Positions 10,009 to 19,959 of a DNA stretch of 64,000 nucleotides are shown here, piece by piece. Source of the DNA: Strigamia acuminata (taxonomy: Eukaryota; Arthropoda; Chilopoda; Geophilomorpha; Linotaeniidae); the NCBI GenBank assembly GCA_949358305.1, contig OX442314.1, positions 868,001 through 932,000 on the forward strand, read 5' to 3'. Each line of letters opens with the position of its first letter. Within the stretch, counting starts at the first letter, position 1. A program made the translations under genes and the position numbers. The notes beneath the pieces were generated by a model, which ran no database searches, had not been told where the DNA came from, and worked only from the letters and a program-made list of their open reading frames with translations.

Positions 10009-13000
10009 ACGCCCGGAAGACCAAACCCCAAAATTTACCAAGAATACGACAATTAACCAGGCAATTAACGAAGTAATTACGGAAGAAGTAGTCAAATTAA
10101 AACTCAAATTAAAAGAGAAAAAATCGAAAGAAATTGAAACAAATAATAAAGAAATTAGCGACTCAAGTTCGGAAGACGAATTAAAAGCCAAATGGATAAA
10201 CACCAATTGGTTAGAAAAACAAATAAAAGAATTACAGAAAAAGGTCGTTTATTTCACTACGGCTTACTTCACCACAGAAAAACGCGAATATAGTGGCCCA
10301 ACCACTAATACGGCGGACGGCGAAAAAATAGCCGAAACATTCCAAGAATTACCTCACGCCTACGAGGAGGCCCCACCTCGAAAGAAACGCATTTTACATT
10401 GTAATTTGGTTAAAGAGCGGAAGGACTCACTCGCAATGTTAACAATCAAGTTTAACGACAAAAAATTCATCGGTTTGTTGGATTCGGGAGCCGACCGGTC
10501 CTTTATCTCTTCAGATCTATACGAGTCGCTGGACAAAAAACAACGCGACAAACTACGGGGAATAAGCGAAAATGTGGCCGTAAAAACCGCTGCTGGAGAA
10601 GTGCGTCCAGTAGGGGTACTGACAACAAAAGTCATATGGGAGGGAGGCGTAATAACCCACCCTTTCATCGTTTTACCAACCTACGACACGGTCCTACTCT
10701 TGGGTATGGACATCATGGCCATAATGGAGATCCAGCCCAACCCCATAACGAGGTCCTGGAACTATATCGATAAACGCGAGGACCCCCGACTAATGACAGT
10801 ACCTACCGAACTCCTAGATTCAAACGACGAAGAGGACGAATGGAAAGGCGGAAATTTGAAGCAATTCGTACAAGATTACGATTTCAAATCTTTTAACGCC
10901 CGACTCCAAGAAGGAAATTTGGCTCACAATTTGGCCATGGACGCGAACCTAGGAGAAACCCAGACTAAATTACTTGAAGAAATGCTACAAAAACATCGAA
11001 AAATCCTGACTAAAGAACCGGGAAAGACAAATTACGTAAAACACGAAATAGAATTAAGTACGGATAAGCCAGTACGAGTTCCATTCAAGGGCATGAACCC
11101 CCAAAAACGCGAAATCGTCAAGACGATCTGTCAAGACTTACTGGACAAGGGGATAGTGTCCGAGGCATTAGGAGAATATGCGATGAGAATCGTGCTCGTC
11201 ATGCGTGCAGGATCGGAACCCAGACTGTGTATCGATTATCGACCTCTAAACGCCATTACCGTTATCGACCCCGTCCAGATGCCATCAATCGAAGCTATTC
11301 TTCGAGAACTAGCCCCATTTAATTGGGTAACAACGATGGATCTGTCGAAAGGATATTGGCAGGTCGAACTCCGTGCCGAAGACAAAGAAAAAACCGCTTT
11401 CTGGTCCCCGATGGGCAGATTAATGTTTAATGTCATGCCATTTGGCCTAGTAAATGCCCCGGCAACATTTCAACGATTAATCGAGAAGGTTTTGGGCGAC
11501 GCGCTACATAAATACGCCTGGGCTTACCTGGACGATATTATTATTGTTTCCCAGACTTTTGACGAACACATCAGACATATCGACGAAGTAATACGTCGTT
11601 TAGCAAAAGCCGGACTCCACATACACCCCGGAAAGAGCCAGTTTTGCCGAAAAGAACTTGCGTTTCTTGGATACAAAGTTGGAGTCAATGGCTTATCCAT
11701 AGACCCAAAGAAAGTACGAGCAATCACCGATTTTCCAGCACCTACGGACGTGAAAGGGGTACAACGTTTTTTAGGAATGGTAAATTTCTTCGGCCGACTC
11801 CTGCCACATTTAGCGGAAGTCGCGGCCCCAATCACCGATCTTTTAAAGACTGTCCAGAAAATAAATCCAAAGGAGGACCCGCCGAAAGACCCCGAAATCA
11901 AATTTAACTGGACCAGCCATTGCGAAGCAGCGTTTGACAAAATCAAACAAATGCTAATCGACACCAAAACCATCCCTCTCCCCGACTTGAATCGCGAATT
12001 TATCTTACATACGGATGCGAGTAAAATCGGATTGGGGGCTGCGTTGATGCAAATGCACGAAATCGACGGCATACATCAAGAAGTACCCACGATCTTTATC
12101 AGCCGGAAAATTCAAGCCGCCGAGAAAAATTACTCAGCGACAGAGCTCGAATGCTTGGCAATCGTATGGGCAGTTCGTAAATTCAGGCCTTACCTCGAGT
12201 TTACAAAATTTACCGTCCAGACCGACCATCAGGCATTAAGGTGGTTCATGGGCCTGAAAGAACCTTCGGGCCGGATGGCTCGATGGCAATTAGAGCTCAT
12301 GGCTTACGACTTACAAATCGAGTACAAGCCAGGGAAGTATAACACAGTCGCCGACGCGCTCTCTAGAGCTCCCGCCTCAGAACCCGACGAGCCAGACGAC
12401 GACGGCGACGACGATTCTCGGATAGCTTACTGTCCCACCCCGATCAGGAAGTGGGAATTCAGAAAACAGAATGAACTGCCGAAAGAAAAGTTGGAATCTT
12501 CCGATGAAAAATACGTCGGATATTGGATGAGGGCATATCAATCGGCAAAAGATGCCAGACCAAATTACGACTTATCCATCGAACCCAGAGTCTCGGATAA
12601 ATTTGTGCGAGCTTTCGTTACACACGTGAGTAAAGGCACGAACTGTGTCCCACCTACTCGCGAGGAACTCGTCGAAGCTCAGAAGAACGACACCGCCTTC
12701 TGTAAAAGGTTCTATGACTACTTGACCAACGAGACTTTCCCTGGCGACGTCTACAGCGAAGAATCCAGAGAAGAGTTCAAAATTAAGGCTTCCGCTTATC
12801 TGATAGACGATGGCCTACTTTTAAAGTACCATCCGAACTTTCGGGACGACTTGACAGAGTCAGGGAGTTCAATTAAAGTCGTAATTCCGAGAAAAGTTCG
12901 AACACAAATTCTGTGGATGGTACACGGCCACCCTCTAGCCGGACACGCCGGCGTGGCAAGGACTCTCTACCGGGCCAGTCAACTGTACTATTGGCCCGAA

Positions 13001-14296
13001 ATGAGAAGGGACATCGTACGATTCATACGACACTGTCCACGATGCCAAGCCTGCAAGCCTCGGAATAAGGCTAACTACGAGAATTTATCACTTGGACCGT
13101 TCGCCCCTTTTGATTGTTGGAGCGTAGACCTTATGGGTCCTAAGATAACAAGTGCAAATAGCCACAAATACATACTCGTGATCATGGATGTCGCAACAGG
13201 ATGGCCAGAGTTGTATCCGATGGCCCACCCGACTAAGCAGAAAATAATCCAGTGCCTCTACGAAGTCGCGTTACATTTTGGCTTCCCGCGGAAATTAATT
13301 TCCGATAATGGCCCACAATTCGCATCAAGGTTATACAAGGATTTCTGCAATCAATTCGACATTCAACCATCATTTACTTCAACGTATAACCCACGGGCTA
13401 ATCCCGTGGAGCGACTCAACCGCGACATAAAATATGCGCTTGCTATTTTCACAGACGTACATTCCAAGTGGGACGAGTTTCTTAAAGAAATAGCATTTAG
13501 CATCCGAACGACCATTTCGAGAAACCGCGGCTTTTCCCCGGCTTATCTCAACTTCGCTCGAGAGCTACGAGTGCCCTGGGATCCACGCATCCCAGAAGGA
13601 ATTCGAAAAGTCGATCCAAAAAATCCTCACATTTACGTACATCAACTAGAACAAGCAATTTCGGCAACCTACCAACATATGATGTCACATGTGTTTGACA
13701 TGCGCGAACGAGTGAAAAAGTCTGAAAAGAACACACAATTTTGTAATTTCAAAATCAACGATCTCGTATGGAAAGACACTCACATTTTATCCAGTGCAGA
13801 TAAAGGGATTCATGCCGGCTTAGCCGACAAACGAGACGGCCCATACGTAATTACCAAGGCCCACGGCGGGAACGCATTTTCTCTGCAACGTTTGGCCGAT
13901 AATGTAAATTTTCGATCAATCCACGCTCGAGAACTGACGCCTTACTTGCCGGAATTTCCACAAGAAGAATGGGCCGAGGACCAAACGCAGCCATCTCCAT
14001 CGCCCACAATACGAGATATGTTCGACGACATCGCCACTGTTTCAGACTTGAACGAAAATACGACTCACGCAACTCCAGACAGCGCCGAACTAACTAGCGC
14101 CCCAGATGGAAATTTAGGAGGGGAGGAAGCAGCAGTTAACGAAGAAACTCCTAAAACTCCTGAAAAAGAAAAAGAGATTACTAAAAGATCCACACGATCG
14201 AGAAGTAAAATACCGAAACCTATAACACGACAAAGTACAAGAAAAAAGGCACCAAACCCGTTTATAAAGGACGGTAAAATCACCGGGAGGACATGA
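9968..14296 (+). CDS. pol: Pol polyprotein (protease, RT, RNase H, integrase), made by -1 frameshift
   Basis: From the slip site this frame gives about 1,442 residues. Domains in order, numbered from the slip: aspartic protease with DSGAD at about 172; reverse transcriptase with MPFGLVNAPATFQ and catalytic YLDD at 520; RNase H with HTDAS (Asp 683) and a later TDHQALRWF; integrase with an HHCC zinc-binding domain from H986 (H..H, then CPRCQAC); and the DDE core with D1054, D1113 and E1148. The last two are separated by 34 residues, in the 'YNPRANPVER' version of the motif. A GPY/F-like module (DGPYVI) lies near the C terminus, followed by an acidic then basic tail. The frame is open about 100 bases upstream of the slip, but no ATG start is supported there, so frameshift expression is the sensible model. 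Confidence 0.95.
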   Translation: MVKADREKIINLSARPEDQTPKFTKNTTINQAINEVITEEVVKLKLKLKEKKSKEIETNNKEISDSSSEDELKAKWINTNWLEKQIKELQKKVVYFTTAYFTTEKREYSGPTTNTADGEKIAETFQELPHAYEEAPPRKKRILHCNLVKERKDSLAMLTIKFNDKKFIGLLDSGADRSFISSDLYESLDKKQRDKLRGISENVAVKTAAGEVRPVGVLTTKVIWEGGVITHPFIVLPTYDTVLLLGMDIMAIMEIQPNPITRSWNYIDKREDPRLMTVPTELLDSNDEEDEWKGGNLKQFVQDYDFKSFNARLQEGNLAHNLAMDANLGETQTKLLEEMLQKHRKILTKEPGKTNYVKHEIELSTDKPVRVPFKGMNPQKREIVKTICQDLLDKGIVSEALGEYAMRIVLVMRAGSEPRLCIDYRPLNAITVIDPVQMPSIEAILRELAPFNWVTTMDLSKGYWQVELRAEDKEKTAFWSPMGRLMFNVMPFGLVNAPATFQRLIEKVLGDALHKYAWAYLDDIIIVSQTFDEHIRHIDEVIRRLAKAGLHIHPGKSQFCRKELAFLGYKVGVNGLSIDPKKVRAITDFPAPTDVKGVQRFLGMVNFFGRLLPHLAEVAAPITDLLKTVQKINPKEDPPKDPEIKFNWTSHCEAAFDKIKQMLIDTKTIPLPDLNREFILHTDASKIGLGAALMQMHEIDGIHQEVPTIFISRKIQAAEKNYSATELECLAIVWAVRKFRPYLEFTKFTVQTDHQALRWFMGLKEPSGRMARWQLELMAYDLQIEYKPGKYNTVADALSRAPASEPDEPDDDGDDDSRIAYCPTPIRKWEFRKQNELPKEKLESSDEKYVGYWMRAYQSAKDARPNYDLSIEPRVSDKFVRAFVTHVSKGTNCVPPTREELVEAQKNDTAFCKRFYDYLTNETFPGDVYSEESREEFKIKASAYLIDDGLLLKYHPNFRDDLTESGSSIKVVIPRKVRTQILWMVHGHPLAGHAGVARTLYRASQLYYWPEMRRDIVRFIRHCPRCQACKPRNKANYENLSLGPFAPFDCWSVDLMGPKITSANSHKYILVIMDVATGWPELYPMAHPTKQKIIQCLYEVALHFGFPRKLISDNGPQFASRLYKDFCNQFDIQPSFTSTYNPRANPVERLNRDIKYALAIFTDVHSKWDEFLKEIAFSIRTTISRNRGFSPAYLNFARELRVPWDPRIPEGIRKVDPKNPHIYVHQLEQAISATYQHMMSHVFDMRERVKKSEKNTQFCNFKINDLVWKDTHILSSADKGIHAGLADKRDGPYVITKAHGGNAFSLQRLADNVNFRSIHARELTPYLPEFPQEEWAEDQTQPSPSPTIRDMFDDIATVSDLNENTTHATPDSAELTSAPDGNLGGEEAAVNEETPKTPEKEKEITKRSTRSRSKIPKPITRQSTRKKAPNPFIKDGKITGRT

Positions 14297-14542
14297 TAAA
14301 GCAAGAAAAATCCAAAATGGTTGGCATAACCAATCAAAAGCGATAAAACAATATGACGTAATTACCCCGACCTCCTAGGGACAAAAACAATCACAAGGAG
14401 ACTCCAACAATCAACTACGTATTACATACGAAAGCCAATCAAGATACTTAACCTCGACTACCCTTTCAACTTTGCACTCCGCGTTCTGTCACGACGACAA
14501 CAGGTGCTTGACAAAAATCGCAACCAACAAATTGAATCAAAA

Positions 14543-17458
14543 ATGCGAAGAAACTGGAAGCAATCACCCGACAACGAAGAGGAAGAAATGGATCGGGACC
14601 CAAGCGAAGACGAATGGAACGATCCCGCAAGATGGGACGAGGTTGAACCGGAAGAAAATCGGGAAAAGCCCGATGGAAACGAAAAGGTAAAAATAACAAA
14701 GAATTTAATTTGTGGCTAAACCACAAAAATACGTGAAACAAGATTCATAAAAGAAAACATCTTTATGTCAACAAACGAAAAATGACACGAGCCATTATTT
14801 AAGATTCAACACGTGTAAAAAGCACATGGTCGACCATGGCGCCATCTTGAATCCAAATTCGGAATTTAACAAAAATCTAATTTTTATGTATTCATTCCTC
14901 AGCCGGAACACCAACTTACGTGGGGACCCATCGATCCGCAAAACGTGTCTTCGGGTACACTCTGGAGAAGCGAAATTCCGACCCCATTTCGAAGAGCGTT
15001 AGAGGACGACGTCGACACCGGACCATGGAAAATTCGGCTCACTTCATCCCGAGCCCGATCGCGATTTTGGGCAAGTCAGGAGACCCTGATACACTACTTC
15101 CCAGAAAAGATGCGCGACGCACTGAGGACTGAAATTCCAGAACGCGACGACGCACCAGCACCACTCCCAAACAAGTTTTTGGAAAAGGACTATCCAAGCG
15201 AGCCCGAAGAGTGGGCTGTCCTCGAGAGGTGGCAAAACGCCGCTACAGACGAAGAGCGCCGACAAATACACAGAGACTATTACAACGAAGTCAGACGGAC
15301 GGCGTATCGAGATCTCTTCAAAATACTGAAACCAGCAGGGTATTCGACAGATGAGATAAAAACTTGGTTAAGCCAGGTTCGAGGAGAAAGACCAGACGTT
15401 CCCAACTGGCGACCCGAACACGGATTTATCACCTCACAGAAAGCAATGCACCAGCTCCACTACCTGGGCATCTTTGGGCGCAAGCGACAAAAAGCGGAGA
15501 AGCGACTCTCGAGCGAGTTGTTGAATAACACACACGACAACAAGCGACGACGCCTGGATCAGCCAAGCACGTCGTACAACACGCAAGATCGATCGCAGTC
15601 ACATCCTCGAGTTTATTACCGACACGCTCGAGAACCCTCACCGCGACGAGAACCCAGAGTCGAGAGACCACGAGAGGTTGAGACTTACCGCTACTCCAGG
15701 AATCGACCGAACCAACGCGGATGCCTCAGGTTATCAAGGCCACGAGCGGAAACATGGGGACGCTTTGAGAGATCACGTGAAGTCGATGAGGTAGAGACTC
15801 TGCAAGTGGAAGTTCGACAAGAAGTGCCAATAACGATCGAACACGAACAATCGGTAGAGCCGATGATCGTACCCGAACAAGAAAAACTTTACACCGAAGC
15901 CGATATGGTAGCAGCCGTCCTGAAAGTCAAGAACGAACAGGCGAAACCCGTCTATCGGCCGACCAAATCAATCGAGATGAGTGTAACATCGGTACCAAGC
16001 GCATTCATCAAGGCGCCAACAAAACCAGTTAGTAGCGTACCTTCTAGTCTGCCCAGCGCATTCCGAAAGACTGTGATTATCGGAACCCCAACATCGCTGA
16101 GTCCCTTTGAACAACTTAAACGACGACAAGATCGTTTTGGACCCATTTTCCCGGCCGTACCGGAAGAAACGCGAAGCGAAATTTCCACGTCGAGAACGCC
16201 GATTGTTTGGGATGAGCCCGAACCCGACATTCAACGAGTTTTAATTAATTCAAAGCAAGTGGCCGTGGCTAAAACCGATAAGAACGACCAAACGCCTTCA
16301 AAACCAACTTCCAATAACCAGTCTTCGGAGGTTCGAGCCACGATCCAGTTCGACCCAACGCCATACGATTTACAGTCGTTTCTCGACACAACCACGATCG
16401 AACAAGCGAAAGAGATGGTGTCCGACGTTGACGAATATCAAGCCAGGACCATGCAGATTGCGATAACAAACATCCAAAGTGCAGCCATAGAGTTCATCAA
16501 GAGCCCTGGACGAGATCATCCGTCACGGACAGCGCGCACAACGGTCGTACTCACGGACATGATGTCGCTCGTATTGGCCGCGTCCACATTTAGAAACGCC
16601 CGTGTAGCGTTGGCAGCCTGGGCAGTCGTCGCACATGAAAGCTTTCTGTTGCCTCCCGCTCTCATCGAACGATGGCTAAAGTTAGTCCCTTCCTGTATCC
16701 AGGTTCGCGCGCAGTTAGTTGCGGAGGACGTCGACCCGGAGCAATCATATCAAGCGGTCCGAACTGTGGCTTTACCACAGAGCGAACCAGTCGTATTAAT
16801 CAACGAACCTCTCCCTGAGACTCCGGCAAACCAGACAGTCCCGGCAGCCACTCCAGAGGAGACGATAAAGTTCCCCGAAGGACTGGTCCCGATCGAGGGC
16901 GTGAAAACAGTCGTCCGAAAATCGAAAGCGAAGCCGAAGATCCTGCGGCCCAAGAAAAGGATGGAGCCAAAGCCGTTGCCTCCAATCGATGCACATCTGA
17001 AGACGTATTATCCGAGCTTGACCATGACCAAGGGAACGAAGGATAAAATTAAGAAATCAAGCGATCATGGTCATTCGCTTTATGTGTGGATGGAACGCAC
17101 CCTCGAAGCGGGTCCGGGCGTCGATTTCATTCAACACCAACGTCTGTTGCGCGCCCACCGTGCCCCAAAGACTCCAGCCGAGGCCCAGAAGATCCACCAC
17201 ACGAATCAGGGCCTAGCTCCCTTCCTTTCACGTATTTGGATACACGAACGAGTCGGCGCCGCATACGAACCGGTTGGCGGCCACGATCGATATTTTATCG
17301 GAGAATTTGAAGATCCAAGCGACCGCTCGTCCCGTCTTACCTCTACTCCGCCGATCAGTAAACCCACAACTCCGAAGATGGCTGAACCATCCGTAACTGA
17401 AGAACTACCTCCACCTCCGCCTCCGGATGTTCCCCAGGGATCACCTGAGAAGAAGTAA
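14543..17458 (+). CDS. Third ORF of the LTR element, unknown function, two exons
   Basis: The large frame from 14,903 to 17,458 lacks an early ATG. A shorter upstream frame starts with ATG at 14,543 and runs into a donor at 14,687 (AAG|GTAAAA). A good acceptor at 14,902 (TTCATTCCTCAG|CC) joins it in phase 0, removing a 216 nt intron and giving about 899 residues. The first exon is strikingly acidic (EEEEMD, EPEEN). The middle is Arg/Glu-rich, with a helical segment rich in Ala/Leu/Val around 16,540-16,700. The C terminus is Pro-rich and ends near PPPPPPDVPQG. There is no signal peptide, transmembrane helix, zinc knuckle or recognised enzyme motif. The position after pol matches env in errantiviruses, but the protein does not look like an envelope. 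Function unknown. Confidence 0.8.
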
Positions 17459-17525
17459 AGTGAAATCTAACTTTGAGTTTTCGCAATGTTTGTTGTTTTA
17501 TTGTAAATCCCCCAACAACATTGCT

Positions 17526-17535
17526 GAGGAGGGGA
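17526..17535 (+). promoter_or_regulatory. Polypurine tract
   Basis: GAGGAGGGGA lies two bases before the 3' LTR, where plus-strand DNA synthesis would be primed. The arrangement (G-run, A, two bases, TGTG) is mirrored at 60,869-60,880 on the other strand. Confidence 0.9.
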
Positions 17536-17537
17536 CG

Positions 17538-18147
17538 TGTGGTGACCACGAGGTCACAAAAGTGTTTTAATAATTTATAATTCAATAAATAATGATTTTA
17601 GTATTCATAATAAAATATTGTCAGATCATTACGGGAAAACTAGCTATACTAGTTTTACCGTTTCTGCGGGACTGACGTGACAACGTCATGAATTTGCATA
17701 ATTCTCCGAATTTAGGCAAATACGTCATTTCCGGTCCAGCCAGTATTTAAACCCGTGTCTGACCGGAAACCCGCCACTTTATAGATACCAGAGCAACATT
17801 AGCATCACCACCTCACCGTCAGGCCGTTTTACCGGATTGATAGAGGATCGATGCCCGTTGCCAATTACATCTATAAATCAGAGTCACAGATATTATCGTA
17901 GCAATACTACGATCGTAATATCTCCCGAAGCGAAGCGTTTGCGAACACGTGTTTCGCCAGACGCCATTACCCTAGACAACAGTAGAAGCCACGTGTAAGA
18001 CTGCCGTGCAGCAACAAATCGTATCCGCCAGCAAGGATCCGAGACCACATTGTTAAGTATCATTATTGTATTATTACAAGTGTGAAATAAAGGGTGTTAT
18101 TAGTAAGATATTGTGTAAGTTTATTTACCGGAATCAAGGTTACGACA
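17538..18147 (+). repeat. 3' LTR (610 bp)
   Basis: By-eye comparison with 6,759-7,368 found no difference. It is followed directly by TCCT, the right copy of the target-site duplication. The AATAAA signal falls at about 18,086. Confidence 0.96.
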
Positions 18148-18151
18148 TCCT

Positions 18152-19020
18152 TTATCTTACAAGAAAGGTAGGTCTGCCTTATATTTCATACTTTTGCTTC
18201 CCATTCCCTTCCCTTCCTCCACCTTCTTCTTCCTGCTCTGAGAAAGTACTTTTGAAAAATGGTTCACTGTCTTCGAATTACTGTGGATCACATTTCGCCC
18301 ACCATCCATTTCGGTGTCTTCCCCGAGCAATTTTGAGCGAAAGCACGCGCAAATCCATATCAAATAAACAGAAAATGAACAAGAAAATGAAAAATCCATT
18401 CAAGACCACCTACGTGTGTTCCCATTAATGAATCCATTGCTGCCGAGCCCGAGCGGGTACAAGGATTGTCCATTTATCAATTCACTGCACTAATTATCCA
18501 TTTCGTTTCTTCCAACGAATCCGACATTTTCACTCAACGTGCGCTTTGCATTTTACGGCAAAACATTTGGGAGTAATCGTTCGATTCAATGACCTTAGCC
18601 CCACCTACAAAGGGCACTGACCTATGCTTTTAATTCCTCACGTCGACTCCAATTCGGTTATCAATTCCTATCCATATAATTGATAGTTGTTGATTATTAT
18701 TTCACCTCTATTTTTTTTTAGGATATAAAAACACAAAATAAAAAATCCTCAAAACTCCACCGATCTGCTTAACTACACAAAACGATAAATCCAGTGCAAA
18801 TGAGTCATTTTTGACGTCGGTCTAAATAAATTTTAGAATTATGCAAATTAGAATTATCGATTTTTCAATTTTTTTTCAATTTTTCGCTAAAAACGCTTTA
18901 AAAATGAGAAAGCACACAAGAAAAACAATATTTACCATTTTAAAACGATTTTCCCGTATTGTTTCTCCACTTTGAAGCTTCTGACAACAAATGAAATGGA
19001 AAATATGCAAATTAATTTCA
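18152..19020. other. Non-coding flank between the LTR element and the secreted-protein gene
   Basis: No gene is supported. The short open stretches on both strands have no motif, signal peptide or splice context. The sequence becomes AT-rich towards the TATA box at 19,043. Confidence 0.5.
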
Positions 19021-19042
19021 CGTGTCCCAGTCGTCATTTTCG

Positions 19043-19050
19043 TATAAATA
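19043..19050 (+). promoter_or_regulatory. TATA box of the small secreted-protein gene
   Basis: TATAAATA sits about 30 bp before a CTCACTCAGG initiator-like sequence (about 19,073), so transcription probably starts near 19,075. A first non-coding exon ends at a donor at 19,126 (CAAT|GTAAGT), and the acceptor at 19,194 (TTCTAG) leads into the exon carrying the start codon. Confidence 0.75.
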
Positions 19051-19214
19051 CCCCAGAAAAACTGCTTCATCCTCACTCAGGTTTCTCATTCGCTTCAGAA
19101 CCATCAACAGTCAGTCTCCAGCAATGTAAGTACACGACAAACCATAGTTTAATATTTTAAAAATTTTATATTTTTAATTTTCTTTTTATTCTAGCTCTAC
19201 TATAACCAAGTATT

Positions 19215-19855
19215 ATGGCTCGATTCGTTCTATCTTTCCTCCTCCTCTCGATGGTGGTTCTCGCCTTTGTGGCAGCCAAAACCCCCACTAAATCCAGCAA
19301 GACTGTTCGAAGCGGTGAAAAATACATGAAATCCGTACGAGATGTCCCGAAACCTAAGTCCTACGCCAAATCAGCGAGCAAATCCTTCGTGAAATACACC
19401 GCCGGTGTTAAGGCTCAACCGAAACGTGTGGAAAAATATCAACAAGAATCTGCATGCGCTCAATACGTTAAGCCACGTAAAGAAAAAGCCCAGGATTGCC
19501 TTGCTGAAACCAAAATGGCTTCTAGTTCTTACGAAGAACCAAAAGTAAATATTAAAACATTTTAAAGCTTAAAAAAAATAATTTATTTTTTATTTTCTGA
19601 TAGGAATCTGAAGTCGAAGCTACACCGGAAGTGTACTGCTCCAAATGCTGCACTTCTTGCCACTGCAGTTCCGAGTTTCCAGTGATCAACATCAACACTT
19701 ATCCACCAAATTACGTGCCAACCGACGAGACAATGACAGCCGAGGAAGAGGAAGAAACCGTGGAAACTGAAGACACCGAAACTGTCGAGGAAGAAGAAAC
19801 TGTAGAGGAAGAATCGACTTGGCTAAGATTATGTTCTACTGAAAAAAATTGCTAA
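19215..19855 (+). CDS. Small secreted Lys-rich protein with Cys cluster and acidic tail
   Basis: Coding exons 19,215-19,544 and 19,604-19,855 give 193 residues; the splice is AAA|GTAAAT ... CTGATAG|GAA in phase 0. The first 21 residues (MARFVLSFLLLSMVVLAFVAA) form a clear signal peptide. The mature protein starts Lys/Ser-rich and very basic, then has a cysteine-dense stretch YCSKCCTSCHCSS, then a Glu/Thr-rich acidic run, ending LCSTEKNC. This basic-to-acidic layout suggests an extracellular structural or secretion product, but no family is recognised. It has its own TATA box and an AATAAA at 19,954-19,959. The upstream ATG is the natural start because it begins the signal peptide. Confidence 0.85.
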
Positions 19856-19959
19856 TTATTGTTTGTCTAACAACTTAATTGTCTATCCCACTGAAATGTA
19901 TATTTAATTTACTATTTACGTGTTCAAAATTACAAATTGTTCGTTGCGGAATTAATAAA

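Larger units (their letters stand above)
6759..18147 (+). mobile_element. Full-length Ty3/gypsy-type LTR retrotransposon with a third ORF
   Basis: The 11,389 bp element starts TGTGG and ends CGACA and is flanked by the four-base direct repeat TCCT (6,755-6,758 and 18,148-18,151). It contains, in order, a 610 bp LTR, a tRNA-Pro-type primer binding site, gag, pol (protease, reverse transcriptase, RNase H, integrase), a large spliced third ORF, a polypurine tract and a second 610 bp LTR. The protease-RT-RNase H-integrase order is that of Ty3/gypsy (Metaviridae), not Ty1/copia. The two LTRs have the same length and no difference was seen in a by-eye comparison, so the insertion is recent. No stop or frameshift breaks gag or pol apart from the programmed -1 site, so it may still be active. 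The third ORF lacks a signal peptide and membrane segments, so it is not a conventional envelope. Confidence 0.97.

Noticed and set aside
7406-10206. Many minus-strand frames opposite gag and the start of pol
   Set aside because: They overlap a strongly supported coding region, lack motifs and arise from its codon bias.
14945-14947. GTG as start codon of the third ORF
   Set aside because: Non-ATG starts are unusual in animals, and a spliced upstream exon with an ATG joins the frame perfectly.
14543-17458. Third ORF as an envelope protein
   Set aside because: No signal peptide, transmembrane helix, furin-like site or fusion peptide was seen.
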